Assembly (NCBI GenBank): GCA_021234155.1
Contig: JAJEKV010000047.1
Coordinates: 1,850,494 to 1,914,493, forward strand
Length of the DNA stretch: 64,000 nucleotides
Direction of reading: 5' to 3'
Source of the DNA: Isoetes taiwanensis
Lineage: Eukaryota; Streptophyta; Lycopodiopsida; Isoetales; Isoetaceae
A model generated the notes under the pieces. It ran no database searches. It was given only the letters and a program-made list of their open reading frames with translations, and had not been told where the DNA came from. Both the position numbers and the translations under genes were made by a program. This document shows positions 32,966 through 42,637 of the stretch, in pieces. Position 1 is the first letter of the stretch, and every line of letters starts with the position of its first letter.

Positions 32966-33167
32966 AGCTATTCAAGATGAACGACTCTTGGTGGAATTGA
33001 AGGAAGCTTTGCAAGCTTCAATAGGCAGTGCCCTAGACACCTGGGTGTTTGGTACTGATCCATGTTCTTGGACGGGGATCATTTGCACGGGCAAACGAAA
33101 TTACATCTTTAAATCTTTCAAATCAAAGTTTGTGAGGATCAATCTCTCCTACAAGTTTTTAGTCTAG
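32966..33167 (+). pseudogene. LRR N-terminal (LRRNT-type) exon, right part, interrupted by LINE
   Basis: The plus strand reads QDERLLVELKEALQASIGSA, then LDTWVFGTDPCSWTGIICTG. This is the cysteine-bearing cap (LLxLKxAL...LxxW...DPCSWTGIxC) before the first leucine-rich repeat of plant receptor-like kinases and receptor proteins. FVRINLSYKFLV may be the start of repeat one, then a stop follows at 33165. There is no further LRR or kinase downstream, where other fragments lie. The 5' side is cut by the LINE at 29536-32965. The cap faces the apoplast in intact receptors. This copy is broken. The kinase exon at 5637 is 27 kb away on the other strand and need not be related. Confidence 0.75.
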
Positions 33168-33375
33168 TTACAAATGCAAAAGTTCGTATTTGAGATACTG
33201 ATACCAGCAAATTATCTTGGACCAGCTGGGCTAGTGCCTGAGAAGCTTTGCCGGTTTGATTCAACAGTCTGAGGTTGAAAATGCTTGTGAAATTAGTGGG
33301 TTTGGTATTTATAGCCAGCTTTCCATGAAGTGGGCTAATGGGAAAACTCTATTCTAAAGCTAAAGGGCAGAAGAC
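33168..33375. other. Spacer between gene fragments
   Basis: Contains a short open piece (LGPAGLVPEKLCRFDS) near 33214-33261 ending at an AACAG word, which may be another exon scrap. I cannot assign it. Confidence 0.3.
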
Positions 33376-33465
33376 ATGACTGCAGTTAGCAGCATTGGTT
33401 ATGCATTACTCTCCTTGGGGCCTGCCTTTGCAATCTTCTTCTCGATGTTCTTGGTTCCCTTATAG
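33376..33465 (+). pseudogene. Possible APH-1 N-terminus (gamma-secretase subunit) fragment
   Basis: ATG at 33376 starts MTAVSSIGYALLSLGPAFAI followed by FFSMFLVPL and a stop. This resembles the first transmembrane helix of plant APH-1, a seven-helix scaffold subunit of gamma-secretase in endomembranes, whose N-terminus has the pattern MT...GIGYAL.ALGPSL..F. The similarity ends after about 25 residues, at a position where CTTG/GTTCCC could be a splice donor. No second exon is found. The match is short and hydrophobic, so chance resemblance is possible. Confidence 0.4.
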
Positions 33466-33871
33466 CCGGATACCTCCAAGCTACCAGAATTCCTGGCCAA
33501 TTCACTTCTGACAAAGGTTGCTCTTCGGAGAGCACGGTACAATGAAAGTTGTAAGCCGTGTTCGGGGGGGAGTTAATGTCTATCGAGACAATGAAACACC
33601 TCTATGCCCAAGGGATCGACCCAACATGGATGCCAATCCAGAAGCCAACAGGAACTGCAACATGGATGAATAAAATGTCAATGTTTTAAAATAGCAATTT
33701 TGATTGATCATAAAAACATGACTTTCAAGTATGATTTAAACCACTTCAACCCCTGGCCATGGAGGGAACCCTCCGTGTGCAGCACCTTGTTTCCTTCGTG
33801 GTCTATTTTGATCTATTATGTTCTAGTGCTCAAGGCATTCTTCAACTTGTGTTTTCCTTCTCTTAGATTTC
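33466..33871. other. Unassigned flank with short open frames
   Basis: A frame around 33541-33678 reads VYRDNETPLCPRDRPNMDAN with no recognised family. The remainder is AT-rich up to the left LTR of the short retroelement. Confidence 0.3.
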
Positions 33872-34371
33872 AAATAAACCTTGACCTTTATTTAAAAGCA
33901 AAAAGACAAAAAAAAGGTGTTGTTATCTAGAAATAGAAGGACAACTTCGAGACATAATATCTCCACGACCACAACTCAGAAATTGGCGATCCTTACCTTG
34001 TTGGAAAGCCCTTGAAGTCTAGTTTTTAGATTAAGCTTGGTTTCCATAGATTCTTTACGGTTGGAAAGTTATGCCCAGAAAGGTGCATAGGGGTCGAAGC
34101 TGGCAGCTCAACTAGATCTCTATGGTGATGATGAGCCTAACCTTACCTTCCAGTATTTTATTGCTTCTTGCTTGATCATATCATTAGAAGGAGTTCCTAT
34201 AACACTAGTGGTGTGGCTAGAAAGAGCTTGTTCTTATACAATCTTGCAGGGTAACTTGACTTGGTGACATCTCTTTTAGTTGGTCCGGTTGGGTGGTAAA
34301 TCGAGTACCATGTGGTGTTGTACTTTCTAATAAGTTGATGTGTTTGCAGGAAGAACTGAGCATTCGTAACA
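33872..34371 (+). repeat. Left LTR of short LTR element
   Basis: About 500 bases repeated at 35623-36133 with scattered substitutions and small indels. It ends GTAACA, immediately before a Met-tRNA primer site. The left edge is where similarity to the second copy starts; the usual TG start is not clear there. Confidence 0.85.
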
Positions 34372-34373
34372 AT

Positions 34374-34386
34374 TGGTATCAGAGCT
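34374..34386 (+). other. Primer-binding site for initiator tRNA-Met
   Basis: TGGTATCAGAGCT is complementary to the 3' end of initiator tRNA-Met and lies two bases inside the left LTR end, defining the element's orientation as plus. Confidence 0.9.
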
Positions 34387-34750
34387 CAGTTTTGGTCTTT
34401 ACAAGTGGAGCTATGGGTGATGGAAGCGTTGGAAATTTGAGTGGTTTAGCAACACACAAGATATCTTAAGGCAACGCAAGAAGCGAGAACTTCTAAAGCC
34501 AAGAAGAGTAAAGGTGACAAAAAAGCAGCACAAGAGGTCCAAGAGGAGCAAATTGTAAATCAGTAACCTCTTGTCAGGTGAAATTGATGTTAAGGAATGT
34601 GATTAGAATCTTTAGATATTTCTTATTGCATCCTTATGGTTGAGGTTGGTGCCCCAACGGATAATTTTAGATTGTGGTCTAAAATTTTGAGCAGTAGTTG
34701 GTGCTACTGGCTGAGGTTGGTAACTCAAGGTTGGAAAGAGTTGGTGTTCT

Positions 34751-34860
34751 TGTCCAAGAGGTTGGAATGAGCTGAGGCCATGTCCAAGAGGTTGGAATGA
34801 GTTGATGCCATATCCAAGTGAATGGAATGGGTTGGTGCTCATGCCCAGGTGAATAGAATG
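34751..34860. repeat. 30-bp tandem repeat inside the short LTR element
   Basis: Three full units (34751-34780, 34781-34810, 34811-34840) and a partial fourth (to 34860) share TCCAAG..G.TGGAATG. The period of 30 keeps the frame, giving a 10-residue repeat when read in the open minus-strand frame. The minus strand is antisense to the element, so coding is doubtful. Confidence 0.85.
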
Positions 34861-35622
34861 CTTGTTATTCCTGATGTTCGCAGGTCTTCTAGTTGGTGCT
34901 GGAGATTGCAAACTGGAATAGAAACTGATCAGGAGTTGGCGTTTCTAGTGGAAGTTAGTAAATATTTTGTTTTAAACTAACCTATACTTTGAGACAAATA
35001 AAGTTGATGTTCAACTTCTGGCTTTCGGAGACCGTCCCGAGGAAATAAGTTTATTCCTGAGAAGGGAAGGGGAAAATATCTTTCTTGCTCAAGTTGAATG
35101 GTGATATTTAACTTGAAAGACTGGAAAGGGTTTACTTTCTGTCCGAGTAAGGAAACCTACTTGGAGCATCAGAAAGGGCTGGGAATGCCATGACTGTTCA
35201 AGTGAGGGACGCCTACTTGATGGATCAGTATGGAGATTTTTTGTCCAAGTGCAGACCCTGCCTTGGAGGATCAGAAAAAGAATATTCCTAGGGGGACAAG
35301 ATTGGTCCCAAAAAGGGAAGGACTGACACGCTTTTCGAAAATTGATTAAATACCAATTTTGAAAAGGGAGGCTTGATGGTTTCCTTTTAGGTTTAATGGC
35401 GATCAAGGACGATCAGTCTTGAGAAGGGAAGGAATTGATAGCCTTTGAGAAGGGATGTGCATCTTTAAGAATGATGATCGAGGACGATCATGTCTTGAGA
35501 AGGGAAGTAATTTATATGGTGCTCGGGGGAGTGGCCTTACATGGAACAATATTTCTTAATATGATCAAGTAAGAGAGCCATCTAGTATGTCTAAGCCTTG
35601 ACATTATCAAAGAGAGAGCTAA

Positions 35623-36133
35623 AAATAAACCTCGACCTTTATTTAAAAGCAAAAAGGCAAAAAAAGATGGTGTTATCTAGAACTAGAATGACAACTTTGA
35701 GACGTGATATCTCCACGACCACAACTCAGAAATCGGTGATCCTTACCTTGTTAGAAAGCCCTTGAAGTCTAGTTTTTAGATTGGCTTGTTTTTCCATCGA
35801 TTCTTCACGATTTGAAAGTTATGCTCAAAAAGGTGCATGGGGGTCGAAGCTGACTGCACAACTAGATCTGCTTCTTTCTATGTTGATGATGAGCTTAGCC
35901 TTACCTTCTAGTATTTTCTCTTGCTTCTTGCTTGATCGTATCATTAGAAGAAGTTCCTATAACATCAGTGGTTGGTGGCTAGAAAGAGCTTGTTCTTATA
36001 CAGTCTTGCGGAGCAGCTTGACTTGGTGACATCTCTTTCAGTTGGTCTGGTTGAGTGGTAAATCAAGTACCCTGTGGTGTTTTACTTTCTAATAAGTTAA
36101 TGAGTTTGCACGAAGAACAGAGCATTTGTAACA
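35623..36133 (+). repeat. Right LTR of short LTR element
   Basis: Second copy of the LTR at 33872-34371, ending GTAACA at 36133. The next sequence belongs to the 3' end of a minus-strand LINE. Confidence 0.85.
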
Positions 36134-37992
36134 AATACCATCACTTTAATCAACTGCACTCCTGATAGGATTGATGCAACCTTTAGCTGTACATATTTTG
36201 TTTTATATGGATGCAATCCGGCCGACTTGGAATCGGCAAACGGTGTTTGCTTTCGTGTCTGTTCAAACAAACTTTGCCTCCAGAAAATGTCGGCCTAACA
36301 TCCTCTTATGTTTCATATTCTAGTAAACTTTCAATCTTTAACTTTTACCCCTTGTTATTATAATCATTTGCCATGGCCCCATATAGTTAAGATAGAATAT
36401 CCTGGCAATTCTTGTACTGTCTGAACCTGTTGGGCAAGGTCCTTAACTATACAAAATCAAATGTCTAGCCGCAGATGCATTTGGGTTCTTGCATCAGCCA
36501 CCATACCTAAGGGGCCCTGTTTGTTATGCAGAACCACTGGTACCCACCATGGAGGGGAAGTCTCTGCTTCGAATTTGTTGATGTCAAGCGTAAATAGTTT
36601 TTTTATGATTTTCCAAGCCGAAATTAATCCCTTCAGGAATGGAGAAGCTTCTCTACATGGCTTAAGATCAAAAAAGAGTGACCATGGGAGTGAGACTTTG
36701 ACGGAGGGCTTACTATGCTTACATGACGCTAATAGAGCCTGGTTGATGAGGTGCATACCTGGAGACTTCACCTCTTTCTGTAGGATCTTCCATATGAATT
36801 TGGCTATTAATACTTTGCTCTGTAATGGTATGTCGACCATTCCAATTCTTCCTTCTGTCTTATCTCTCTTGCACTTCCACCAAGCGATTTTGACCACTGC
36901 CCCTTCTTCATTCCCTCCCCAGACAAAGTTGTGGATTATCCCTTCTAATTGTTGTGCCTTCTCCTTTGGGGCTAGTAAAATTGATGACGTGTAGACATGA
37001 GTATTGCTTAACACATGTTTTGCAACTGTAATCCGACCTGCAAGTGATAGTTTTGCCACCTTCCACCAATTTAAGTGTTTCTGAAGGCCTAGTAGTATTT
37101 CGTCCCATATTTGTGCCTTAGCGATATTGATGCCCACTGGAACACCTAATAGATTGGAATGCTCTCCCTCTAGAATAGGATTGACAAGCATGTGGGATGT
37201 AGTTCTTCCAAAGGCCATTGTACTGCGCATTTATTCCAATTTATGAGACATCCTGAAGCTATTGAGAATGAGGCTAGTAATTTGCCTGCACATGACAGGT
37301 TCTCTTCCTCTGCCTCTATAAATAAGAATCTGTCGTCTGCATACTGGTTACATATTTGTTGAGAGCCATCCAACATTTCTAGTCCCTGAATCATACCGTC
37401 TTCCGAGGCTTGCCCGAATATTTGTGAAAGTGCTTCTGCTGCAATATTGAAGAGGAATGGGGCTAAGGGGCATCCTTGCCTGATGCCCCTTTTTATGTCA
37501 AATATTGGAGAGGGTTCACCTTGGAATAGGACTGAAGCTTGAGCAGATCGCAGAAGTTTCATGACCCCTTCTGTAAAAAAATTTCCACAACCTAGCTTCA
37601 GCATCATTTTTTGCAGAAACATCTGATAATGTCATAAGCTTTGGTAAAGTCTAGCTTTAGGTAGGCCACCTTTTTTTCTTGTTTTTCTAGCCCAGTGCAA
37701 ACCTTCGAATGCTGCTGCGACATTGCTCAGGATACTCCTGCCTGGTAGAAAGCCCAATTGGGCTTGTGAGATGCCTTCAGCTAGAATTGGCTTGATCTTC
37801 TCTGCCATAGCCTTAGCTATGATTTTATAGAATGCAGATAAAAGTGTGATGGGCTTCCAATCATTGATTGTGCTTGGCTCCTTACTCTTGGGCACCAAGG
37901 AAATACATCCTGTGTTAAATCTGGGATTTAGATTTTCAGCTTGCATAAAGTCCGTGTATGTAGAGAAGATATCATCCTTAACCCATTCCCAA
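36134..37992 (-). mobile_element. 5'-truncated LINE fragment
   Basis: Minus-strand ORF2 remains run from about 37992 down to 36457, with a 3' UTR to about 36134. Blocks in order are PRFNTGCISLVPKSKEPST, NDWKPITLLSAFYKIIAK, QLGFLPGRSIL, a frameshift around 37622, GIRQGCPLAPFLFNIAAEAL, the catalytic QYADDRFLF, a second frameshift near 37200, then SNLLGVPVG, LSLAGRITVAKHVLSNTHVY and LLAPKEKAQQLE. The catalytic motif is intact, but two frameshifts and loss of the endonuclease make it inactive. Its 5' end abuts copia gag sequence at about 37992, either by insertion into that element or by rearrangement. No obvious poly(A) tail or target duplication was seen at 36134. Confidence 0.85.
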
Positions 37993-39316
37993 TTGCATTG
38001 ATTATGGTCATATAAAAGTAAATTGTCCTAAAAGAACCAAAGAAAATAGATGTTATAACTGTGAAGGTTTTGGGCATATTGCTATCAATTGCTCCTCTCC
38101 TAAGGATCAGGGGAAAAGTAAAGGCAGGGATACTGGTTCAGCCAAGGGAAAAGGTTATAATACAAGAGGAGGCAGCTATAGGGGCAGAGGAACTTACAAA
38201 AATAAAGGGAAAGCCACTGTTGTCAATGTAGCAAGAGAAACTGAAGAAGAACTAGAAGAGGAGGTGAACGAAAATGCTGAGGTAAAAGGCTATCAAGCTT
38301 TTTCAGTTTCAGAAAAACAAACTAAAGATGATGATAGTTTATTTATCATAGATAGTGGAGCTGAAAGAAGCGTAATAAAGTCTACTTCTAGACTTAAGGA
38401 GAAAACTAGGAGGAACTCTAGCTTTGTTCAAATGGGTGATGGGAAGCTAGAAAAGGTTGAAGAAGCTGGATTTCTGGAATTATATGATTTGGAAGGAAAT
38501 CGAGTTATGCTTGACAATGTCTTATGTGTTCCAAATATTGTCAAGAATCTTATTTCTGTGACTCAGCTAGTAGACCTTGGATATGAAGTCCATTTTGATA
38601 AACTCAATTGTAGTATTTTGATGAATAATGAAATAAAGTTCTTGGGTAAACGTGTTGGCAAACTTTTTAGATTCCATAATGACATTTCTGGAGTAGTAAA
38701 TGCAGTGACAGTACCAAATGTTAAAATGTGGCATGAAAGGCTTGGGCATACTTATGCAAACAATATTAACTATATGATCAAGAAGGGCTTAATTATTGGA
38801 GTAGAAACAAATGATGATCATTTTAAGTGTAATGGCTGCTTATTAGGAAAGCATAGCAGACTGCCTTTTCCAAAACATGCAAAAAGAGCAAAAGCAATTT
38901 TGGGAATTGTACATAGTGGTCTATGTGGTCCACTAAATGTGAGAAGTATTCATGGGAAAAGATATTTTATAACCTTTATAGATGATTACACGAGGAAGAC
39001 AAAAGTATACAGACTAAGATCTAAAGACCAAGCCTTTGAAGCATTCAAACTCTTCCAAGCTGAAGTAGAGAGACAAATAGGTAAAAAGATCAAGTGTTTA
39101 AGAACTGACAGGGGTGATGAGTTTGTTTCTTGCAGATTCAACAGATATTGTTTACACAATGGAATAAGAAGACAACTTACTTGTTCACATACCCCTCAGC
39201 AAAATGGAGTTGCTGAAAGGAAGAATCGATCCATCTTAAATGCAGTGAGAGCCATCGAGAAGTCTCAATGGAGAATTACCGGATCATTTGTGGTATGGTA
39301 CTTATCCCTCATTTGA
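37982..39316 (+). pseudogene. Copia gag-protease-integrase part
   Basis: Continuously open from about 37982 to 39316. A half zinc knuckle (CIDYGHIKVNC) precedes a complete CCHC knuckle at 38051-38092 (CYNCEGFGHIAINC). A glycine/arginine-rich linker and an acidic stretch follow. The aspartic protease motif IIDSGAERSVI starts near 38346, with the flap-like block DNVLCVPNIVKNLISVTQL. Integrase begins with the zinc-binding WHERLGHTY and CNGCLLGKHSRLPF, then FITFIDDYTRKTKVY, LRTDRGDEFVS and TPQQNGVAERKNRSILNAVR, which contains the D,D and final E of the catalytic triad. After NAVRAIEK the sequence jumps to unrelated residues, and the following integrase block is missing. The gag N-terminus is cut off by the LINE junction. 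Confidence 0.93.
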
Positions 39317-39746
39317 ATCATTCGGAGTTTATGGATGTGCTGGATATGCTCATGTGCCAGAAGAAACCAGAAGAAAACTAGATGACAGAGCATGCTTGGG
39401 CTATTTAGTTGGTTATGATGAGCAAGCAAAGGGGTATTTGTTATATGAACCCATTAAAAGGAAACTAATTCTAAGCAGGGATGTAACCTTTGATGAGGGG
39501 ACACTTTATAGAAATAGAAAGGAAGCTTTAGAGAAAGTAATTATCAAATCAAATCATAGTGATGATGAAAAGAAATTGTCTGGTTTGAATTATGACAGTT
39601 CTGATGAAGAAGACAGTCACAAACAACCAGTAGAAAAATCAGAGGAGCATGTGGAAGGTACAGATTTTGATAATAAATCAGATAGCCATGAAGAAGTTAT
39701 AGAACATGAGAACAGACCTGTGGGAAGAGAAGGAAGGCTGATCTAA
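39288..39746 (+). pseudogene. Copia integrase C-terminal region
   Basis: In a new frame the sequence resumes at WYGTYPSFESFGVYGCAGYA, then RRKLDDRACLGYLVGYDEQA and KLILSRDVTFDEG, the standard copia segment after the integrase core. The residues normally between NAVRAM and this point (about 50-60 in the family) are absent, so an internal deletion near 39265-39290 removed them and shifted the frame. An acidic linker follows, rich in Ser, Asp and Glu, and stops at 39746. The RT frame begins after a further shift near 39800. Confidence 0.9.
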
Positions 39747-39825
39747 ACATTGAAACTGAATTATTTGGAAGAGGAGAAGAGGGAAAAAGCAAAAGACTCA
39801 GAAATGAAATTGAATTAGATAATAC

Positions 39826-40430
39826 ATGGCAATACTAGAACCTAATGTGCCTGCTAACTATGAGGAAGCAATAAATGCAATAGACTCAAAAGAATGGCAG
39901 AAAGCCATGAAAGAAGAGATGAATGCCTTTGAAAGAACATGCACTTATGAAATAGTTAAGAAACCTCAAGGCAAGAACATTGTAGAAAATAAGTGGATTT
40001 ATAAACTCAAGTCTGATTCAGATGGCAAAGGGCAAAAGTATAAAGCCAGGCTGGTAGCCAAGGGCTTTTCACAAAAGAAATGGTTGGATTATGACGAGAC
40101 ATTCTCACCAATAGTCAAGTTATCCAGTATACGTATGCTACTTGCCTTTGCTAATGCTAGAAATCTGGAAATACATCATATGGATGTAAGTACTGCCTTT
40201 TTAAATGCCAAACTAGATGAAGATTTCTTCATGAAACCACCAAAAGGGTTTGAAGCAGGGAATGATATGGTATGGAAACTTTCGAATAGCCATAGTCAGT
40301 CGCGATCCCACTGCTTGCTTTGCCACTCCCCGCTTGGCTTGCTGGCATTGCAACTCTCAAGCAAGTAGAAGTACCTCCGGCCAACAGGCAGGTGTACCTC
40401 TATACATATACAACACTTCTTTGTCCCCGC
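39826..40430 (+). pseudogene. Copia reverse transcriptase, N-terminal half with insertion
   Basis: Opens with EPNVPANYEEAINAIDSKEW and KAMKEEMNAFE, the usual copia RT entry. It continues with NKWIYKLKSDSDGKGQKYKA, RLVAKGFSQKKWLDYDETFS, IRMLLAFANARNLEIHHMDV and STAFLNAKLDEDFFMKPPKG, and stops in a 150-bp foreign insert at 40281-40430. The catalytic Asp of HHMDVSTAFLN is present. The insert plus its 45-bp duplication totals 195 bp, a multiple of three, so the frame beyond is kept and only the stop in the insert (TAG at 40366-40368) breaks it. Confidence 0.92.
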
Positions 40431-40475
40431 ACCACCAAAAGGGTTTGAAGCAGGGAATGACATGGTATGGAAACT
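40236..40475. repeat. 150-bp insert flanked by a 45-bp duplication
   Basis: The 45 bases at 40236-40280 (starting ACCACCAAAAGGGTTTGAAG) recur at 40431-40475 with one mismatch. Between them lie 150 bases unlike the rest of the copia element and richer in C. A duplication of this length is not a transposon target site. It suggests a templated-insertion repair event or duplication with filler DNA. Confidence 0.9.
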
Positions 40476-41580
40476 AAATAGAGCAGTGTATGGCTTGAAA
40501 CAAGCCCCTAGGCAGTGGTATATCTGCATGGATGAATATCTTAGAGAGAAGGACTTCTCAAAGTTACAGACTGATGGAAATATTTATGTTTTAAGACAAG
40601 GAGATGAATTTTGTATTATTGCATTGTATGTAGATGGCTGCATTATGATTGCTAATACTATGACTTGCTTAAATAAATGCAAAACAATGCTTAAAGACAG
40701 ATTTAAAATGACAAATTTAGGAGAACTCCAAAAATTCTTAGGAATTGAAGTGCACAGAGATCGAGCTAATATAAAGCTGACTCTTACTCAGACTTCAAAT
40801 ATACAAGGCATGTTGAAAAGGTTTGGCATGGAATCTTGCAAATCAGTGGATACACCATTAGTTCCTGGACATAAGATTTCAGAGGATATGTGCCCTAAAA
40901 CAATAAAAGAATCTGAGAATATGGAAGGCACCCCTTACAAAGAGTTGATTGGATGTTTGCTCTATATATCTAACTGCACAAGGCCTGACATTGCATTTTC
41001 TGTAGGCCTGCTAAGTAGATATTCAAACAATCCAGAGAAAATGCATTGGATGGCAGCAAAAAGAGTACTAAGGTTCCTTAAAGGAACTCAAGAACAAGGT
41101 ATTTGTTACTCTAATGATAACATGACACTCATAGGATATTGTGATGCAGACTGGGCATCTGATTTAGACTGTAGAAGATCAACTTCTGGATTTTTTCTCT
41201 TGCTTGGTGGAGGGTCAGTTGCATAAAAATCCAAGAAGCAATCAAGTATTGCCATGTCTACAGCTGAGGCAGAATATGCTGCCACTACTCTTGCAGCCAA
41301 AGAGATTATATGGGCCAGAAGGATATTAAATGAGCTTGGAATTATGCAAAATGATCCAACTATATTACTGTGTGACAGTCAAAGCTGTATAGCTATTACT
41401 AGAAATCCAGTTCTTCATCAAAGAACTAAACACATTGAACTCAACATGCACTTTATAAGAGAAATGGTTGTAGTTGAATATGTAAGCACACAAGAACAGG
41501 CAGCTGACATTTTTACTAAGGCATTGACACAAGTCAAGTTCAATAAATTTAAACAAGTACTTGGTGTTACAGTTCAGTAG
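40431..41580 (+). pseudogene. Copia reverse transcriptase C-terminal half and RNase H
   Basis: The RT frame resumes with MVWKLNRAVYGLKQAPRQWY. The catalytic motif reads LYVDGCIMIAN, so the second Asp of YVDD is Gly, which should abolish activity. Then come KTMLKDRFKMTNLGELQKFL, LTQTSNIQGMLKRFGMESCK, PYKELIGCLLYISNCTRPDI and the RNase H start LIGYCDADWASDLDCRRSTS. A stop at 41224-41226 replaces a residue just after GGGSVA, where the family has Trp (SW.SKKQ). Beyond it the frame continues KSKKQSSIAMSTAEAEYAAT, TILLCDSQSCIAITRNPVLH and HIELNMHFIREMV to the normal stop at 41578-41580. Length and order are otherwise typical. Confidence 0.93.
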
Positions 41581-41876
41581 GAGATATTGAGATACTGGCT
41601 TATAGAAATGCCGAACAAGCAATAAACAACTGTTACAGCTCAGCTGTAATACTAGCAAAAGGTTCTGAATCTATCAGTGTATTGGCACAGATATTTGTTA
41701 AGGGAAGGTTGTTTATACTGAAGCTGAAACTCATAATGGTCTGATATTTCACATGCATATGAAATAGAGAACATAAGCAGTGAATATGACTGAAGAGGGA
41801 ATACATATCAGAAATTAAAGGTTCAGAGTCAGTGACACAGAAGAAACTCATTTAGAGGAGGAGATCACGTTACAGG
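41581..41876 (+). other. Copia post-pol spacer, left of the gypsy insertion
   Basis: Non-coding sequence after the copia stop codon, ending where the gypsy LTR begins. It should be continuous with 52952-53029 in the uninterrupted element. Confidence 0.7.
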
Positions 41877-42455
41877 TGTTTGGGGTCTGGGTTCGGGAAC
41901 TCCTGGAAGACAGCCCTCTGTGAGGACCCGTGGATCTAACAGGAGAGTCCGGGGGACTATGTCACGCGGGATTTGCAAGAAGAGAAGAAAAAGAAGAGAA
42001 CAGAACAAATGAGAGAAAGATGATAAGCTTCCTTGATATCAATGATGAAAATACATGAGCTCTCGTAATAGAGAGAAAACTGAAGGGAGACAAGACTCAA
42101 AACTCATCTAAAAACTTATGTGCTAACTCTACTCATATATATAGTACAATGGCCTTGGGCCCAATATAGACACTCTGACTGATCTCGGTGCCGACTCCTG
42201 GAAGGAGGCCTGATTTGCAGGAATGTTGGCGGTGCCTCTTGAAGTGCCTAGAATCACGCTGACGCTGGGTGGCGGGCCGTCACTTGTGGAGCGCGGCGCC
42301 TCTTGTTGGGATGACCCACAGCTTTGATCGCGGGTCCGTTTGCTTGGTCTTCCGGGGCCTTGGATGTCCGACCTGCGGGTCGACCGAGGATCTTTGAGCT
42401 TGACCTCGGGTCCGTCAGATGCATGAATAGTCCCGCACAGAGGCACAGATTAACA
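41877..42455 (-). repeat. 3' LTR of the minus-strand gypsy element
   Basis: A direct repeat of 52367-52951 with few differences. Written on the plus strand it starts TGTTTGGGG and ends TTAACA; read on the minus strand it is TGTTAA...CAAACA, so the TG...CA rule holds in both directions. A TATA-like ACTATATATATGAG occurs on the minus strand near 42133-42146. Confidence 0.93.
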
Positions 42456-42469
42456 CTCCCCCCACCAAA
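42456..42469 (-). other. Polypurine tract of the gypsy element
   Basis: The minus strand reads TTTGGTGGGGGGAG directly before the 3' LTR start TGTTA. This is the expected site for plus-strand DNA priming and confirms minus orientation. Confidence 0.85.
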
Positions 42470-42637
42470 CGACACACTCGAGTGAAGAAAAGGAGGAAGC
42501 GCCGAGGGCTGAAGCCATCGGTTCGAAAGTGATCCTCACGGAGAGGAGGACTCCGCACCATTATGGTAATCGGCTTATGAGATCTTGGCGTGATTGAAGA
42601 GCTTGAGGAGTGTTTTTGGCCAAGGGCAGGATCCGCA

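Larger units (their letters stand above)
33872..36133 (+). mobile_element. Short non-autonomous LTR retrotransposon (no pol)
   Basis: Two direct LTRs of about 500 bases flank only 1.25 kb. TGGTATCAGAGCT at 34374-34386, two bases after the left LTR, is an initiator tRNA-Met primer site. A purine-rich AAAGAGAGAG lies at 35609-35618, just before the right LTR. Between them there is no protease, RT, RNase H or integrase. A lysine-rich frame (KAKKSKGDKKAAQEVQEEQI) at about 34460-34565 could be a gag N-terminal remnant. This is the TRIM/LARD type of architecture; such elements depend on enzymes from related autonomous copies. No target duplication was recognised. Confidence 0.85.
37982..41876 (+). 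mobile_element. Ty1/copia element, internal part (5' truncated, degenerate)
   Basis: The element runs from within gag to its post-pol region, is then interrupted by a gypsy element (41877-52951), and resumes at 52952 to end with a 3' LTR at 53030-53496. Gag-protease-integrase-RT-RNase H is the copia order (integrase before RT). The 5' LTR and gag N-terminus are missing, with a LINE abutting at about 37992. Damage includes a deletion in integrase, a 195-bp insertion in RT, a YVDD to YVDG change and a stop codon in RNase H. Confidence 0.92.

Noticed and set aside
34612-34911. Minus-strand ORF with a 10-residue repeat
   Set aside because: The repeat is a 30-bp DNA tandem repeat in a plus-oriented non-coding LTR element; antisense coding is not supported by a promoter or homologue.
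36138-36300. Plus-strand Cys-rich frame (CTPDRIDATFSCTYF...CNPADLES) looking like a small secreted protein
   Set aside because: It lies antisense in the 3' UTR of the minus-strand LINE, starts inside the right LTR boundary, and lacks a signal peptide or start codon context.
36461-36994. 177-codon plus-strand ORF
   Set aside because: Antisense to the LINE region encoding the conserved LSLAGRITVAKHVL block.
41877-42455. Considered as the 3' LTR of the copia element
   Set aside because: Its partner is at 52367-52951 around a gypsy interior, and a different LTR preceded by a copia purine tract was found at 53030.
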